Positions 42,233 through 50,928 of a DNA stretch of 64,000 bases are shown here, in pieces. Source of the stretch: JAWLDA01 sp041686855 (GTDB taxonomy: Bacteria > Bacillota > Limnochordia > DTU080 > RSA5). Numbering within the stretch: position 1 is the first letter of the stretch; each line of letters opens with the position of its first letter. Under the pieces are notes generated by a model that saw only the letters and a program-made list of their open reading frames with translations, was not told where the DNA came from and did not search any database. The stretch spans positions 1 through 64,000 of the forward strand of contig JAWLDA010000013.1 in the NCBI GenBank assembly GCA_041686855.1, read 5' to 3'. The position numbers were made by a program, and so were the translations under genes.

Positions 42233-43387
42233 ATGTCCACACCCTTTCAAGAGGCAATCAAAGGTCTCGGACCCGGACAGCCAGTGACGCTCGAACCGGG
42301 TTCTCCAATTTATCGAGGCCCATACACCAGTAAAATCCTGGGGGTCAACGACGAAGGTGTCCAGATCGGTGTACCTATGGACGCTGGGAAGCTCGTGTTG
42401 CTGCCCGTCGGGACCCGTGTCAAAGTCGGGATTAAAGTTGGAGAGCACGTGCGCACGATCGATATGGAGATCGTGATGCGGACCGGTGGAAAGAACCGCG
42501 CGTTGTTTCTCTCTCCTGCCTCCCCTGAAGCGCCCAAGCGCATCGAGCAACCGCGTCAGCCTGCAAGTTTGCCGGCAATCGCTGTGAGTAGTGGCAAAGG
42601 CGGTGTGGGCAAGACCACGTTTGTGGTGAACCTCTCCCTTGCTCTCAGTCGATTGGGTCGCCGCGTTTGTGTGATCGATGGAGATCTGGGAACAGCAAAC
42701 GTCGACGTACTATTAAACTTGTCGGCCCCTTATAATCTGGCGCATGTTGTCCACGGCGAAAAACACATGTTGGAGGTCGTGGTGGAGGGTCCGGAGGGCC
42801 TCATAGTCTTGCCCGGCGGTTCGGGTTTTCAGGACCTGACTACGCTTCCGCAGGAGAAGTTTGATGTGCTCCTATCTCAGTTCCAAGAGCTCGAAAAGTA
42901 CGCCGACATCCTCTTGATTGATACTGGGAGCGGCCTCTCTCCCAGCGTGACTAATTTTCTTATGGCAGCTACCGAGAGCATCCTGATTACCACACCCGAA
43001 CCTCATGCTATTACCGATTGTTACGCGTTAATCAAAGTGCTCTCGACCTACGATTATAAACAGCGTTTGCGGCTGGTTGTGAATCGGGTGGAGAACGAGG
43101 CTGAGGGTAACCTTGTCGCCCGAAAAATGGCGTTTGCAAGCAAAAAGTTTTTGAAGACCGATTTAGGTATGCTTGGTTACATCGTGGATGACCCTGCCGT
43201 TTCTCGTTCCGTGCGCAAACAATCCCCAGTGATCATTGAAGAGCCAAGAGCGCGCAGTGTGAATCAGTTTGTGGCAATCGCTGAGCGGCTCATTGGCGTC
43301 GGCGAGTCCCCCGCAGTGAAAGGCGAGACTCGTAGTTTCTTTGAGCGAATGAGGCGTCTGATTCCGCTTGGGCGAAGCCATAGTTAA
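42233..43387 (+). CDS. FlhG/MinD-like ATPase with N-terminal PilZN (YcgR-N)-like domain
   Basis: The 384-residue protein has two parts. Residues about 1-100 resemble the PilZN flagellar-brake fold (YRGPYTSKILGVNDEGVQIGVPMDAGKLVLLPVGTRVKV, ending NRALFLSPASPEAPKRIEQ), but no PilZ domain follows. Residues about 115-365 are a FlhG/MinD ATPase: VSSGKGGVGKTTFVVNLSLAL, DGDLGTANVDVLLNL and DTGSGLSPSVTNF. The C-terminal RSFFERMRRLIPLG could form an amphipathic membrane helix. It lies 74 bases after parB with GGAGG before the ATG. No flagellar genes are nearby, so its role is open: cell pole, division or origin positioning are possible. Confidence 0.78.
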   Translation: MSTPFQEAIKGLGPGQPVTLEPGSPIYRGPYTSKILGVNDEGVQIGVPMDAGKLVLLPVGTRVKVGIKVGEHVRTIDMEIVMRTGGKNRALFLSPASPEAPKRIEQPRQPASLPAIAVSSGKGGVGKTTFVVNLSLALSRLGRRVCVIDGDLGTANVDVLLNLSAPYNLAHVVHGEKHMLEVVVEGPEGLIVLPGGSGFQDLTTLPQEKFDVLLSQFQELEKYADILLIDTGSGLSPSVTNFLMAATESILITTPEPHAITDCYALIKVLSTYDYKQRLRLVVNRVENEAEGNLVARKMAFASKKFLKTDLGMLGYIVDDPAVSRSVRKQSPVIIEEPRARSVNQFVAIAERLIGVGESPAVKGETRSFFERMRRLIPLGRSHS

Positions 43388-43407
43388 GGTTGGCCTTCGA
43401 GCATTTT

Positions 43408-43430
43408 AAGTCGTGCAGATGCGACTTTTA
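43408..43430 (+). terminator. Possible terminator after the FlhG-like gene
   Basis: AAGTCG and CGACTT form a six-bp stem with an eight-base loop, followed by TTTA. The stem is AT-rich and weak. Confidence 0.4.
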
Positions 43431-44225
43431 AGAATATCCCCATGAGATCGTGGTGGATCGACGATTTGCAGGCAAAAGTGGTCTCGCTCCTGGTGAGCCT
43501 GAGGTCACGGCAATTGAACGGTTTGAATGACGGATGGTGCGCCTCCACTTTTGTGGGGACCGTGCGACCGCTCTTATATCCATCGGTCTTCCTTGCGGCA
43601 TTCCCCCTTTCCCCCGACATGTAACCGAACTTACTTCTTAAACTCTTGTTTCGAGTTTCACATGCGGATTAAAGGTTTGACGACGTCCATCGGATCTGAG
43701 TCATCATGCGGCTGCCCGATGAAGTCATCCGTCTCATATCCAGCGATCATCTCCAACGGGTGGAGCCTGGCGGTCCTTTCACTTGAGAATCACGTCACAG
43801 TCGCGTTTGGCTTTGGTTCGAGCGTCTTAAGACTTTTTGTGTCACGAGATTTTCACGCCACGCTTGTGCTACCCGAGATGAGACAAGCGACTATTATCGT
43901 TGCTAGGGCAGAAGTATAGGGAAGGCGTTCTCGGCACGGTCAGCCCTCCCTCCCCTTACGCAGTGTTCAGTTCGGTTTAGTTCGAATGCTACAAGCTCAG
44001 CTGAATCGCCAACCCAGGCTTATAGTTCTGTCGTGGAGGCGAGGCGGGTAACACGCCGGGGTGAAAGGGGGCGCCTGTACGGTTTGGAAGGAAGCATTCT
44101 AAGAGAACACGGCTTCATACCGGAGTACTCCGGGGCGATTAACCGTTAATCTAATCGCGCAATGCACTCCTTGAACAGGACGGTTTATGCAAAGCAACCT
44201 CCACGACTCAAAACGCAGAAGGTAA

Positions 44226-44241
44226 TGTTCCACGTAGAACA
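44226..44241. promoter_or_regulatory. parS-like site (one mismatch in symmetry)
   Basis: TGTTCCACGTAGAACA matches the parS core pattern TGTTNCACGTGAAACA closely. It lies about 2 kb after parB. Confidence 0.65.
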
Positions 44242-45363
44242 ATATGGTGGCTCTTAGATTGGTTGGTCCATAATAGGACTGACAGTGGACTCTGATGCGG
44301 TGCGGAGTGCTGGATCTAGCGTGACCACGGGAGCGTTGGATGGCAACTCACATCGTTCCTGCCGCGAGCCGCAACATGCTCCAACAGCTTCTGAATACCC
44401 TCAAACTGCGGGACGCAAAATCTGTACTAGACGATGCTAAAACGACATAGGGCCACAAATGAATCGACGTACGCCAAGGTTTTTACGTGCGTTGTGGGCA
44501 ACGAAACTACAGCGCGACGAGAGGTAAAAGGATGAGCCCTTCAAGGCGAAGGTCGCCCTATTAGTACGTTGGGCGGATTCGATCTTCAGTTCCAGTCGTA
44601 GGTGAGCCGGTAAACGCTGTCGAAGTCGGAGCAAATTAAACTTGCAACTGAGCAAGAAGACTTGGTTTTGGTCGGTCTACCGCGCTTCGAATAACGTGCT
44701 TTGCGATCGCCCCGGTGCGAAGCCGTTTCCGCGTGGCGCCCTGCGGCATATTGTACCTCACATTACCTGGTTAACTGTATCTATATGGACGATGGCGGAC
44801 GAAAACTGGCTGCAACGTTGAGTCGTATTTGTTGCCTTGATTATACTTATCGTTGACGGGTGGCTTTCTAACTTAAGGCAGATGGTACCGACACACCTTT
44901 TAGCTGGTTAGCCAGGCGTACATGAACTGTTCGCTTCGTGTGATCAGCCGCTGCGAAGCCAACGAGACGAACGCACTCCTCAATAGACGTACCGCTATCG
45001 GCTCGGCCCTTAACAGTTTTATTGCCATGCTCACGCGATTACGCGGGGAGAGTAGATGCTTCATGGGACCTTCACTGGCAATCAGAATTCACAAGGAGAA
45101 CGGGTCTAGGAACGTTTTGTATATCGTTCGTGAGAGTGTGACTTCCTACTAGCGCAGCAACTTTGAGGTTAGGTTGCGGTTGCTGCCAGGAGTCAATTAG
45201 TATGATGCGCCTTCTGTTGTGATTGCCGGAAGTGCGGTTTCACCTATACTAGGCGGCGGCCGATACATACCTGTATCAGTGTTTGGGGTTTAAGAAACGT
45301 ACTCAAACGTCTTACGTCCGATTCTATGTCGGGTGCTGACTAGTTGGTGCACAAATTGCCAGA

Positions 45364-45379
45364 TGTTCCACGTGGAACA
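45364..45379. promoter_or_regulatory. parS site, perfect palindrome
   Basis: TGTTCCACGTGGAACA is a perfect 16-bp palindrome; the symmetry extends outward (CAGA/TCTG) to 45360-45383. The core follows the ParB-binding consensus. It is in the gene-free segment 3 kb from parB. Confidence 0.8.
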
Positions 45380-46428
45380 TCTGCGTAGAACACTCATCCC
45401 AACTTCCGTTGATTTCCTCAGTACAAAACAGCAGTATATGGACCACCACGCACCGATGTAGTCTGGGTGAGGGGCAAAACCGAAAGATAAACTCGCGACC
45501 AAGGTGTAGGGAAATGAAAAACGGCAAACTGGCCACAACCAAGCAAATCAGATACCGAGGATGATCGTAGATTCAACTGGGAATGAAAGGTGTTCCGGCG
45601 CGAAACCTCAAGTGCTCATGTCGAGCCGCCTATACAAACCCGCCGGGAGCAACGTAGAAAACGCTACTCGAAGTATATCGTCGACCGTACAAAATGATAT
45701 TCTCTTCTAGGTACCCACAACTGGCAGGCTGTGCTCCCTTGACTTCCTTACTCCTTCGTTAGTTGAGTCCATCCCAACAATTGAAGTCGCCGATTTTGAC
45801 CGAAACGGACACCAAAGGGAACGATTACGTCATACTTTCACCGTCAACACCATTTAGAAAGACGGAAATATGATGGGCGAGTGAACGATCGCTCAAAAGG
45901 GGCAACTTGCACTGGATCTTAGGGGAATCGCCCAGATGCACGAGTTTCTGGTTGCGGCGGTACAGGTATGGAGAAGCCTCGATGCAGAGACAGTGCCAAT
46001 ACTCCAGCAACATTCGCATACGTTGTGTGACCTTCGTCCTTAACGTTCCCAGCAACCCTCGCAAATGTCAATTGGCGTAACCTCATTAGCGTCGCCCAAC
46101 CCACCGACCCAAAAACTCTCATAGGAATGGCCACCACGGTCTGCCCGATACGACCTAAAAAACGCGATCTAGAGCCGTAACCCTATTCCTAAGTGACCAA
46201 CCCAACACATCTACTAGGTTAGCAAAACGAATGGTCGATGACATAGGTTTGCCTGCGGGAGGCGGTCTTGCGAATAAAATGTTGACTGCGACAGGTTGGG
46301 ACACAGATATCGCAACGCTAACAAAGGAAGACAGTGGTTACGTAAGCGTCAAACTTCACCCACCTTGTGTTAAGGACCTCGGTGCCCGATAATCGCCCCA
46401 GACAAAGATGATTGGGAGAGTGTCAAAA

Positions 46429-46739
46429 ATGATGCAGGTGGAACGACGCGCGATTTGGCGTGAGCGAGTGTCGGCGTTTTGACAGAGCGGTCAAAGTGTG
46501 GCGGCGTGGTGCAGGGAGCAGGAGCTCGAAGAGCACCAAATGCGGCACTGGCTCCGGCGCTTGTAGCCGGTGTCAGAGGCGCCCCTGTCAGCGGGAGCGA
46601 CTCACTGGTTATCCGTGGCCGTCGAGGAGCGTACAGTTGTAGACCTTGACGACGGGCGCCTAGTCCATGTGGGTCAGCTTACGATCGAAGTACGACCCGA
46701 GTTTATCCAAAGCTTACTCGCCGAGGTTGTCCAAGCCCT
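46429..46739 (+). pseudogene. IS66 tnpA remnant
   Basis: The frame from ATG 46429 reads VERRAIWRERVSAF, stop, then QSGQSVAAWCREQELEEHQM and RHWLRRL, a typical IS66 TnpA start, then another stop. It continues with PVSEAPLSAGATHWLSVAVEE and QLTIEVRPEFIQSLLAEVVQALL. In-frame stops are TGA (46480) and TAG (46564). The frame runs directly into the tnpC part without a tnpB gene. Confidence 0.75.
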
Positions 46740-47789
46740 GCTGGCTCGATACGCCGACAAACTGGAGCGGAAGAATGCCGAGCTCAAGCGTCGTCACACG
46801 GCATTGGAGAAGCTATTTGCCGAATTAATCGCCAAGACGGCCTGGCTAGAGGAACAATTTCGCCTGGCGCAGCACCGGCGTTTCGGCGATTCGAGTGAGC
46901 GCACGCTCCATGAACAGGTCTCACTCCTCCTCGACGAGGCCGAGGTGGTCGTCGATCCTTCGGCCCTGGACCTGACCCTCGAAACGGTCGCCGTGAAGCG
47001 GCGCAAAACGAAAGGCAAGCGCGACGAGCGCCTCGAAGACCCGCCGGTCGAACGTATCGAATCCTGTCTGAGCGAGGACGACAGGCAGTGTCCCGCCTGT
47101 GAGGGCACGTTACATGAGATGAGAACACAAGTGCGGCGGGAGCTGGTGGTGATCCCGCCGCCGCCGATCCCGGGAAGCTTGGCCTCCCCCTCAGCGCTGG
47201 CGCACATCATGGCTCAAACGTTTGTCGAGGGTCTCTGCAAAAGGACGTCCTGCACGCCGACGAGACGACGGTGCAGGTGCTACACGAGCCGGGCCGAAGC
47301 GCTGAGTCCCAATCGTACATGTGGTTGTACCGGACCGGGCGGGATGGACCGCCGATGGTCCTGTTCGACTATCAGCCGACACGAGCCGGCAAACATCCCA
47401 AAGCCTTCTTAACGCATTTTCGAGGTTATCTCCATGTCGACGGTTACTCCGGTTACGAGGGCCTGCCCGGGGTTACCCTGGTCGGTTGCTGGGCGCATGC
47501 CCGTCGAAAGTTCGACGACGCGCTTAAAGCGCTGCCAAACTCGGCGCGTTCAGCTGGACCGACGGCGACGGAGGAAGGTCTGGATTTCTGCAATCGGCTT
47601 TTCTCCATTGAGCGCTCGTTGAAAAGTGTAGATCCCGAGCACCGCAAAGCGGAGCGGGCGCGTCGCAGCGTACCGGTGTTGGACGCATTCAAGGCGTGGC
47701 TCGACGACCAAGCAGCCCGGGCAGTGCCCAAGAGCGCCTTCGGTCAGGCCGTCACCTACTGCCGGAACCAATGGCTGGCAATCGTGTGA
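46740..47789 (+). pseudogene. IS66 transposase (tnpC) remnant, deleted and frameshifted
   Basis: The N-terminal coiled region (NAELKRRHTALEKLFAELIAK, FRLAQHRRFGDSSE) and CPACEGTLHEMRTQVRRELVVIPP are intact, but the second half of the zinc finger region is lost: the frame jumps to PIPGSLASPSALAHIMAQTFVEGL. Near 47240 sequence is missing and the frame changes. The catalytic part LHADETTVQVLHEPGRSAES, VLFDYQPTRAGKHPKAFL and CWAHARRKFDDALKALP follows to 47789 in another frame, cut off after the QAVTYCRNQW motif. The element is inactive. Terminal repeats were not found. Confidence 0.88.
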
Positions 47790-47879
47790 ACGTAGTCTCG
47801 AGCTTTTGAGGTAAAGTGTACAGGTTCCCGACAACTATTCAGTAAGAACGCACGTTTGCCTAAGCAATCAACTTGACGT

Positions 47880-47893
47880 ATTTCCCGGGAAAT
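47880..47893. promoter_or_regulatory. Noc-binding site
   Basis: ATTTCCCGGGAAAT, a perfect match to the Noc consensus, lies in the short gap between the IS66 remnant and the SpoVAE-like gene. Confidence 0.8.
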
Positions 47894-47969
47894 GTTTAGG
47901 GAATGCTGTCGCCAACAATCAGGTCATAATAGAGAGGCTAGAAATCGCCAAGACAGGGAGTGAACCCAA

Positions 47970-48542
47970 ATGCGACGTGTAGTCATTGTAACAGATGGTG
48001 ACTGTAAAGCGTTGGACGCGGTCGAACGAGCCGCAAGTAACATCGGAGCCCGCTGTATTTCGCTCACGGGATGTAGAAATCAGGAAGACGCTCGATGGAC
48101 GCCTGAAGAAGTTGAGGAACTCATACTGAGCACTCCTCGAGATCCAGTCGTGCTGATGGTCGACGACGAAGGTCGACAGGGCGAGGGATGGGGAGAGCAA
48201 ATCCTACGACAGATAAGTGAATCGGAACACCTCAAAGTGGTAGGCGTTATTGCTGTGGCGTCCGATATGGAGCAGGGAACGCCCGTCAACGTAGATGTGG
48301 CTGTAACAGCGGATGGAGAGGTAATACGAGCAGCGGTTGATAAAAGAGGGGCGCGTGACCATCTAAACCGGACGGAGCTACGGGGTGACACCGTAGAAAA
48401 TCTTGAGGCACTCGAGATTCCACTCGTAATTGGGCTAGGTGACCCGGGGAAAATGAACTTCGCCGATGATGCAAAAGCAGGCGCGCCGATCACGACAAAG
48501 GCGTTGGAGCTTGCGCTTCAGATTCACCATGCACACACTTGA
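47970..48542 (+). CDS. spoVAE: Stage V sporulation protein AE (SpoVAEa-like)
   Basis: The 190-residue protein matches SpoVAEa, a soluble partner of the SpoVA channel that moves dipicolinic acid in spores: VVIVTDGDCKALDAVERAASNIGARCIS, DPVVLMVDDEGRQGEGWGEQIL, VVGVIAVASD, DTVENLEALEIPLVIGLGDPGKM and GAPITTKALELALQ. GGGAGTG lies before the ATG. Other spoVA genes are not next to it, so it is displaced from its usual operon. It supports an endospore-forming host. Confidence 0.85.
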   Translation: MRRVVIVTDGDCKALDAVERAASNIGARCISLTGCRNQEDARWTPEEVEELILSTPRDPVVLMVDDEGRQGEGWGEQILRQISESEHLKVVGVIAVASDMEQGTPVNVDVAVTADGEVIRAAVDKRGARDHLNRTELRGDTVENLEALEIPLVIGLGDPGKMNFADDAKAGAPITTKALELALQIHHAHT

Positions 48543-48660
48543 TGGGCCGTAGATCATACGCATTCGTGGTCGAAGTACGCCAGGAATGCAAAGTGAACCG
48601 GCAGAACCTTAAAGGTTGGGAAACACGAAACCGTACGCGGTGAACAGGAGGTTCTGCGGA

Positions 48661-49617
48661 GTGCGTTATGGTACGGCTAAGCTTCGGTCAGCGGACCAGA
48701 GTGAGGTTCAGACACACCTCGTCTTTGTCTTAGGTACTGAGATTTTTACATATGAGCACGCTGTTGCGCAACTGGGTGGGTGGGAACGAACGTTACGGAT
48801 GCTCGATTTCCCCGAGAACGCTAATTCGTCCCAACCAGAGTGGTTTCGAGGACTGCACGATTTGTTGCGTGCAGGTCAAGCGGCATGGGACCAGGCTGCG
48901 GAGATTGCTCGTCTATTTCAACAAGAGAGTAGTAGTGGTCGAGTCCAGAAAGACCCTATCAGACTTGTCGCATGCACGGCGCCGATTTTCCGACCCGCCA
49001 AAAACGTGTTCTGCGTCGGGCGTAACTACGCGGACCACGCCAAGGAGCGTGGCGCGGACGTGCCCGAGTTTCCTATGTACTTCACGAAGCCACCGACCAC
49101 AATCGTGGGACCCAATCAGGTGATCTCTTATCCCCGGGTCACAGATGCCTTTGATTTTGAAGGAGAGCTGGCGGTAGTCATCGGCCGTCGAGGGCGCGAT
49201 ATTCGCAGTGATGAAGCGAATGAGTACATCTTTGGTTTCACGATCCTCAATGACCTTACTGCACGTGACCTTCAAAAGCGCCACGTTCAGTTTTTTAAGG
49301 GTAAATCCCTCGATGAAACGTGTCCTCTTGGTCCCTTCGTCGTGACGCCGGACGAGTTGGAGAACGCGTGGCCTCTGACGATTGAGACTCGAGTGAACGA
49401 TGAAGTGCGACAGCGAGCCACCACGGCGGAAATGATATTTGACATTCCCACCTTAATTGAGAGCCTCTCCGAAGGTATGACATTGGAACCGGGAGATATC
49501 ATCGCGACTGGGACACCTGCCGGAGTTGGCGCGGCCGACGGTCGCTACCTCAAGCCGGGGGATCGCATCGATATCGCGATTTCCGGCTTGGGGACCCTGA
49601 CTACAACAATCGTCTAG
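48661..49617 (+). CDS. Fumarylacetoacetate hydrolase family protein
   Basis: The 318-residue protein has the FAH C-terminal fold: VFCVGRNYADHAKERG, MYFTKPPTTIVGP, FDFEGELAVVIGRRGRDI (metal ligands), FTILNDLTARDLQKRH, GPFVVTPDELE and PGDIIATGTPAGVGAA. Such enzymes hydrolyse or decarboxylate acylpyruvates and aromatic ring-fission products. GTG 48661 follows AGGAGG at a suitable distance; an upstream TTG frame lacks this. The physiological substrate is unknown. Confidence 0.9.
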   Translation: MRYGTAKLRSADQSEVQTHLVFVLGTEIFTYEHAVAQLGGWERTLRMLDFPENANSSQPEWFRGLHDLLRAGQAAWDQAAEIARLFQQESSSGRVQKDPIRLVACTAPIFRPAKNVFCVGRNYADHAKERGADVPEFPMYFTKPPTTIVGPNQVISYPRVTDAFDFEGELAVVIGRRGRDIRSDEANEYIFGFTILNDLTARDLQKRHVQFFKGKSLDETCPLGPFVVTPDELENAWPLTIETRVNDEVRQRATTAEMIFDIPTLIESLSEGMTLEPGDIIATGTPAGVGAADGRYLKPGDRIDIAISGLGTLTTTIV

Positions 49618-49647
49618 GGAGTCGACCAGAAAGGGGGGCATAAGAGC

Positions 49648-50718
49648 TTGACGAGGGATGACGATGTCACCAAAACCATTCGTTCACGCAAAGTAGCCGA
49701 TCGTCTGAGCGCACTGAGTCGTATCCGCAAAATGAAGATGCCCGAGCGTGAAACGTGGTCGGCGGCGGTGGTCCAGGCGCTCGAAGACTCCTCCAACCTC
49801 GCCGTTCAGTCGGCAGTGCGATGCCTGCGGGAGAGTGGATGGTTTGGTGAAAGGACGCCGATTGACGAGCTACGTGCGGCATACGATCGCCTGTCTCTGG
49901 ACGGACTCAAGCGGGATCCCGGATGCATCGCCCGCATCGAGATCGTCGAGGCCTTAGCCGAAGCGGATTCGTTTGAGTGCGGCGATCTATTCATTCATGC
50001 CACTGAGACAGTGCAAGTTGAGCGTTCCGGAAACGGACTCGAGGATATGGCTGTACCATTGCGGGCCCAGGCAGCGGCCGCAATCGCACGTGTCCGACCG
50101 CAGGGCGCATTAACAGCGCTCACGTTACTCCTGTTTGATATGGATCCGAGGGTGGAGATGCCGAACCGTGATGCAATGTATGCGACAGCCTCCGTGCGGA
50201 AGGTGGCGGCACAAGCGATCGGAGCGATCGGGGACCCGGGGGGTGTAGCGGTCTTGACCCTCCGTTTGGCTCACTCAAACGAGGAGCTCCCCGATGTCGT
50301 CGTCGAGTGTATGGACGCGTTAGTCCATCTCGATAACGAAGCAGCGCTTCGGCGGCTCCCCGCATTCCTCAACTCTCCGAACGAGTACCTCGTCGTGGGA
50401 GCGGCAACTGCGCTGGCGCGGGTCGAAGACGTTCATCACGAGAAGGTGGTCGAAAGGTTGATCGAAGCGTCGCACTCCGCACCGCTAGAGTGTCGCGATG
50501 CCATCGGACTCGCCCTGGCCTCCATGCGCTCCCAACACGCAGACGCTGGATTGGCCACAATGGCGCACTTTCCGGATGAAACCGTGAGGCACGCGGCGGT
50601 CGTGGGTCTTGCACAACGAGGTAGCGAGACGGCGCACGCCCTCTTGCGACGATTAGCTGAACTCGATCCCGTTGATCAAGTGCGAAACAGTGCCCGAGAT
50701 GCACTGAGCGCCTCTTAA
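49648..50718 (+). CDS. HEAT-repeat protein
   Basis: The 356-residue alpha-helical protein has repeated HEAT-like units: VVQALEDSSNLAVQSAVRCL, MYATASVRKVAAQAIGAIGDPGGVAVLTLRLA, VVVECMDALVHLDNEAALRRL, YLVVGAATALARVEDV and ETVRHAAVVGLAQRGSETAHALLRRL. HEAT repeats usually mediate protein contacts; PBS-lyase-like relatives can also act on bilins. No catalytic residues are evident. The start is TTG after AAGGGGGG. It is convergent with the copper/cytochrome operon and overlaps its last gene by four bases. Confidence 0.75.
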   Translation: MTRDDDVTKTIRSRKVADRLSALSRIRKMKMPERETWSAAVVQALEDSSNLAVQSAVRCLRESGWFGERTPIDELRAAYDRLSLDGLKRDPGCIARIEIVEALAEADSFECGDLFIHATETVQVERSGNGLEDMAVPLRAQAAAAIARVRPQGALTALTLLLFDMDPRVEMPNRDAMYATASVRKVAAQAIGAIGDPGGVAVLTLRLAHSNEELPDVVVECMDALVHLDNEAALRRLPAFLNSPNEYLVVGAATALARVEDVHHEKVVERLIEASHSAPLECRDAIGLALASMRSQHADAGLATMAHFPDETVRHAAVVGLAQRGSETAHALLRRLAELDPVDQVRNSARDALSAS

Positions 50719-50927
50719 TCTTCCTCCTCGAATTGTTCCTCAACTTGTGCGTAAGCGATGTATAGCATGAGAATCACGACGGCAATCGTACCCAGGAGTA
50801 TCGGGATCCCGAGTCCACCCGTGTGTCCGTCATCGACGCCGAGATGTGCAAAGGAGGGTTCACTTTGCAGCATAATGATCGCGAATGCAACGAGCACGGA
50901 GCGCACACGATGAACGATGAGACGCAT
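50715..50927 (-). CDS. Small exported membrane protein
   Basis: The predicted protein of about 70 residues starts RLIVHRVRSVLVAFAIIML with a likely signal peptide ending near SFAHLG. A His/Asp-containing HLGVDDGHTGG segment and a membrane helix (ILLGTIAVVILMLYIAYAQ) follow, then an acidic tail. It begins just after the CopD-cytochrome gene and probably belongs to that operon. The His residues could bind metal, which is inference. Confidence 0.6.
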   Translation of the reverse strand: MRLIVHRVRSVLVAFAIIMLQSEPSFAHLGVDDGHTGGLGIPILLGTIAVVILMLYIAYAQVEEQFEEED

Positions 50928-50928
50928 T

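Larger units (their letters stand above)
43431..46428. other. Three-kilobase region without recognisable genes
   Basis: No open frame in this stretch has family resemblance, codon pattern or a convincing ribosome-binding site; stop codons are frequent in all frames. Base composition is visibly closer to 50% G+C than in neighbouring genes. The only clear signals are two parS-like palindromes at 44226-44241 and 45364-45379. It may be a centromere-like segment, decayed accessory DNA next to an IS66 remnant, or both. Confidence 0.7.

Noticed and set aside
43900..44200. Possible rRNA or structured RNA in the desert
   Set aside because: A few short strings such as GGGTAACACGCC recall 16S rRNA, but no conserved rRNA blocks or cloverleaf follow.
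44922..45152. 76-codon frame in the gene desert
   Set aside because: No ribosome-binding site, unusual codon use and no recognisable motif.
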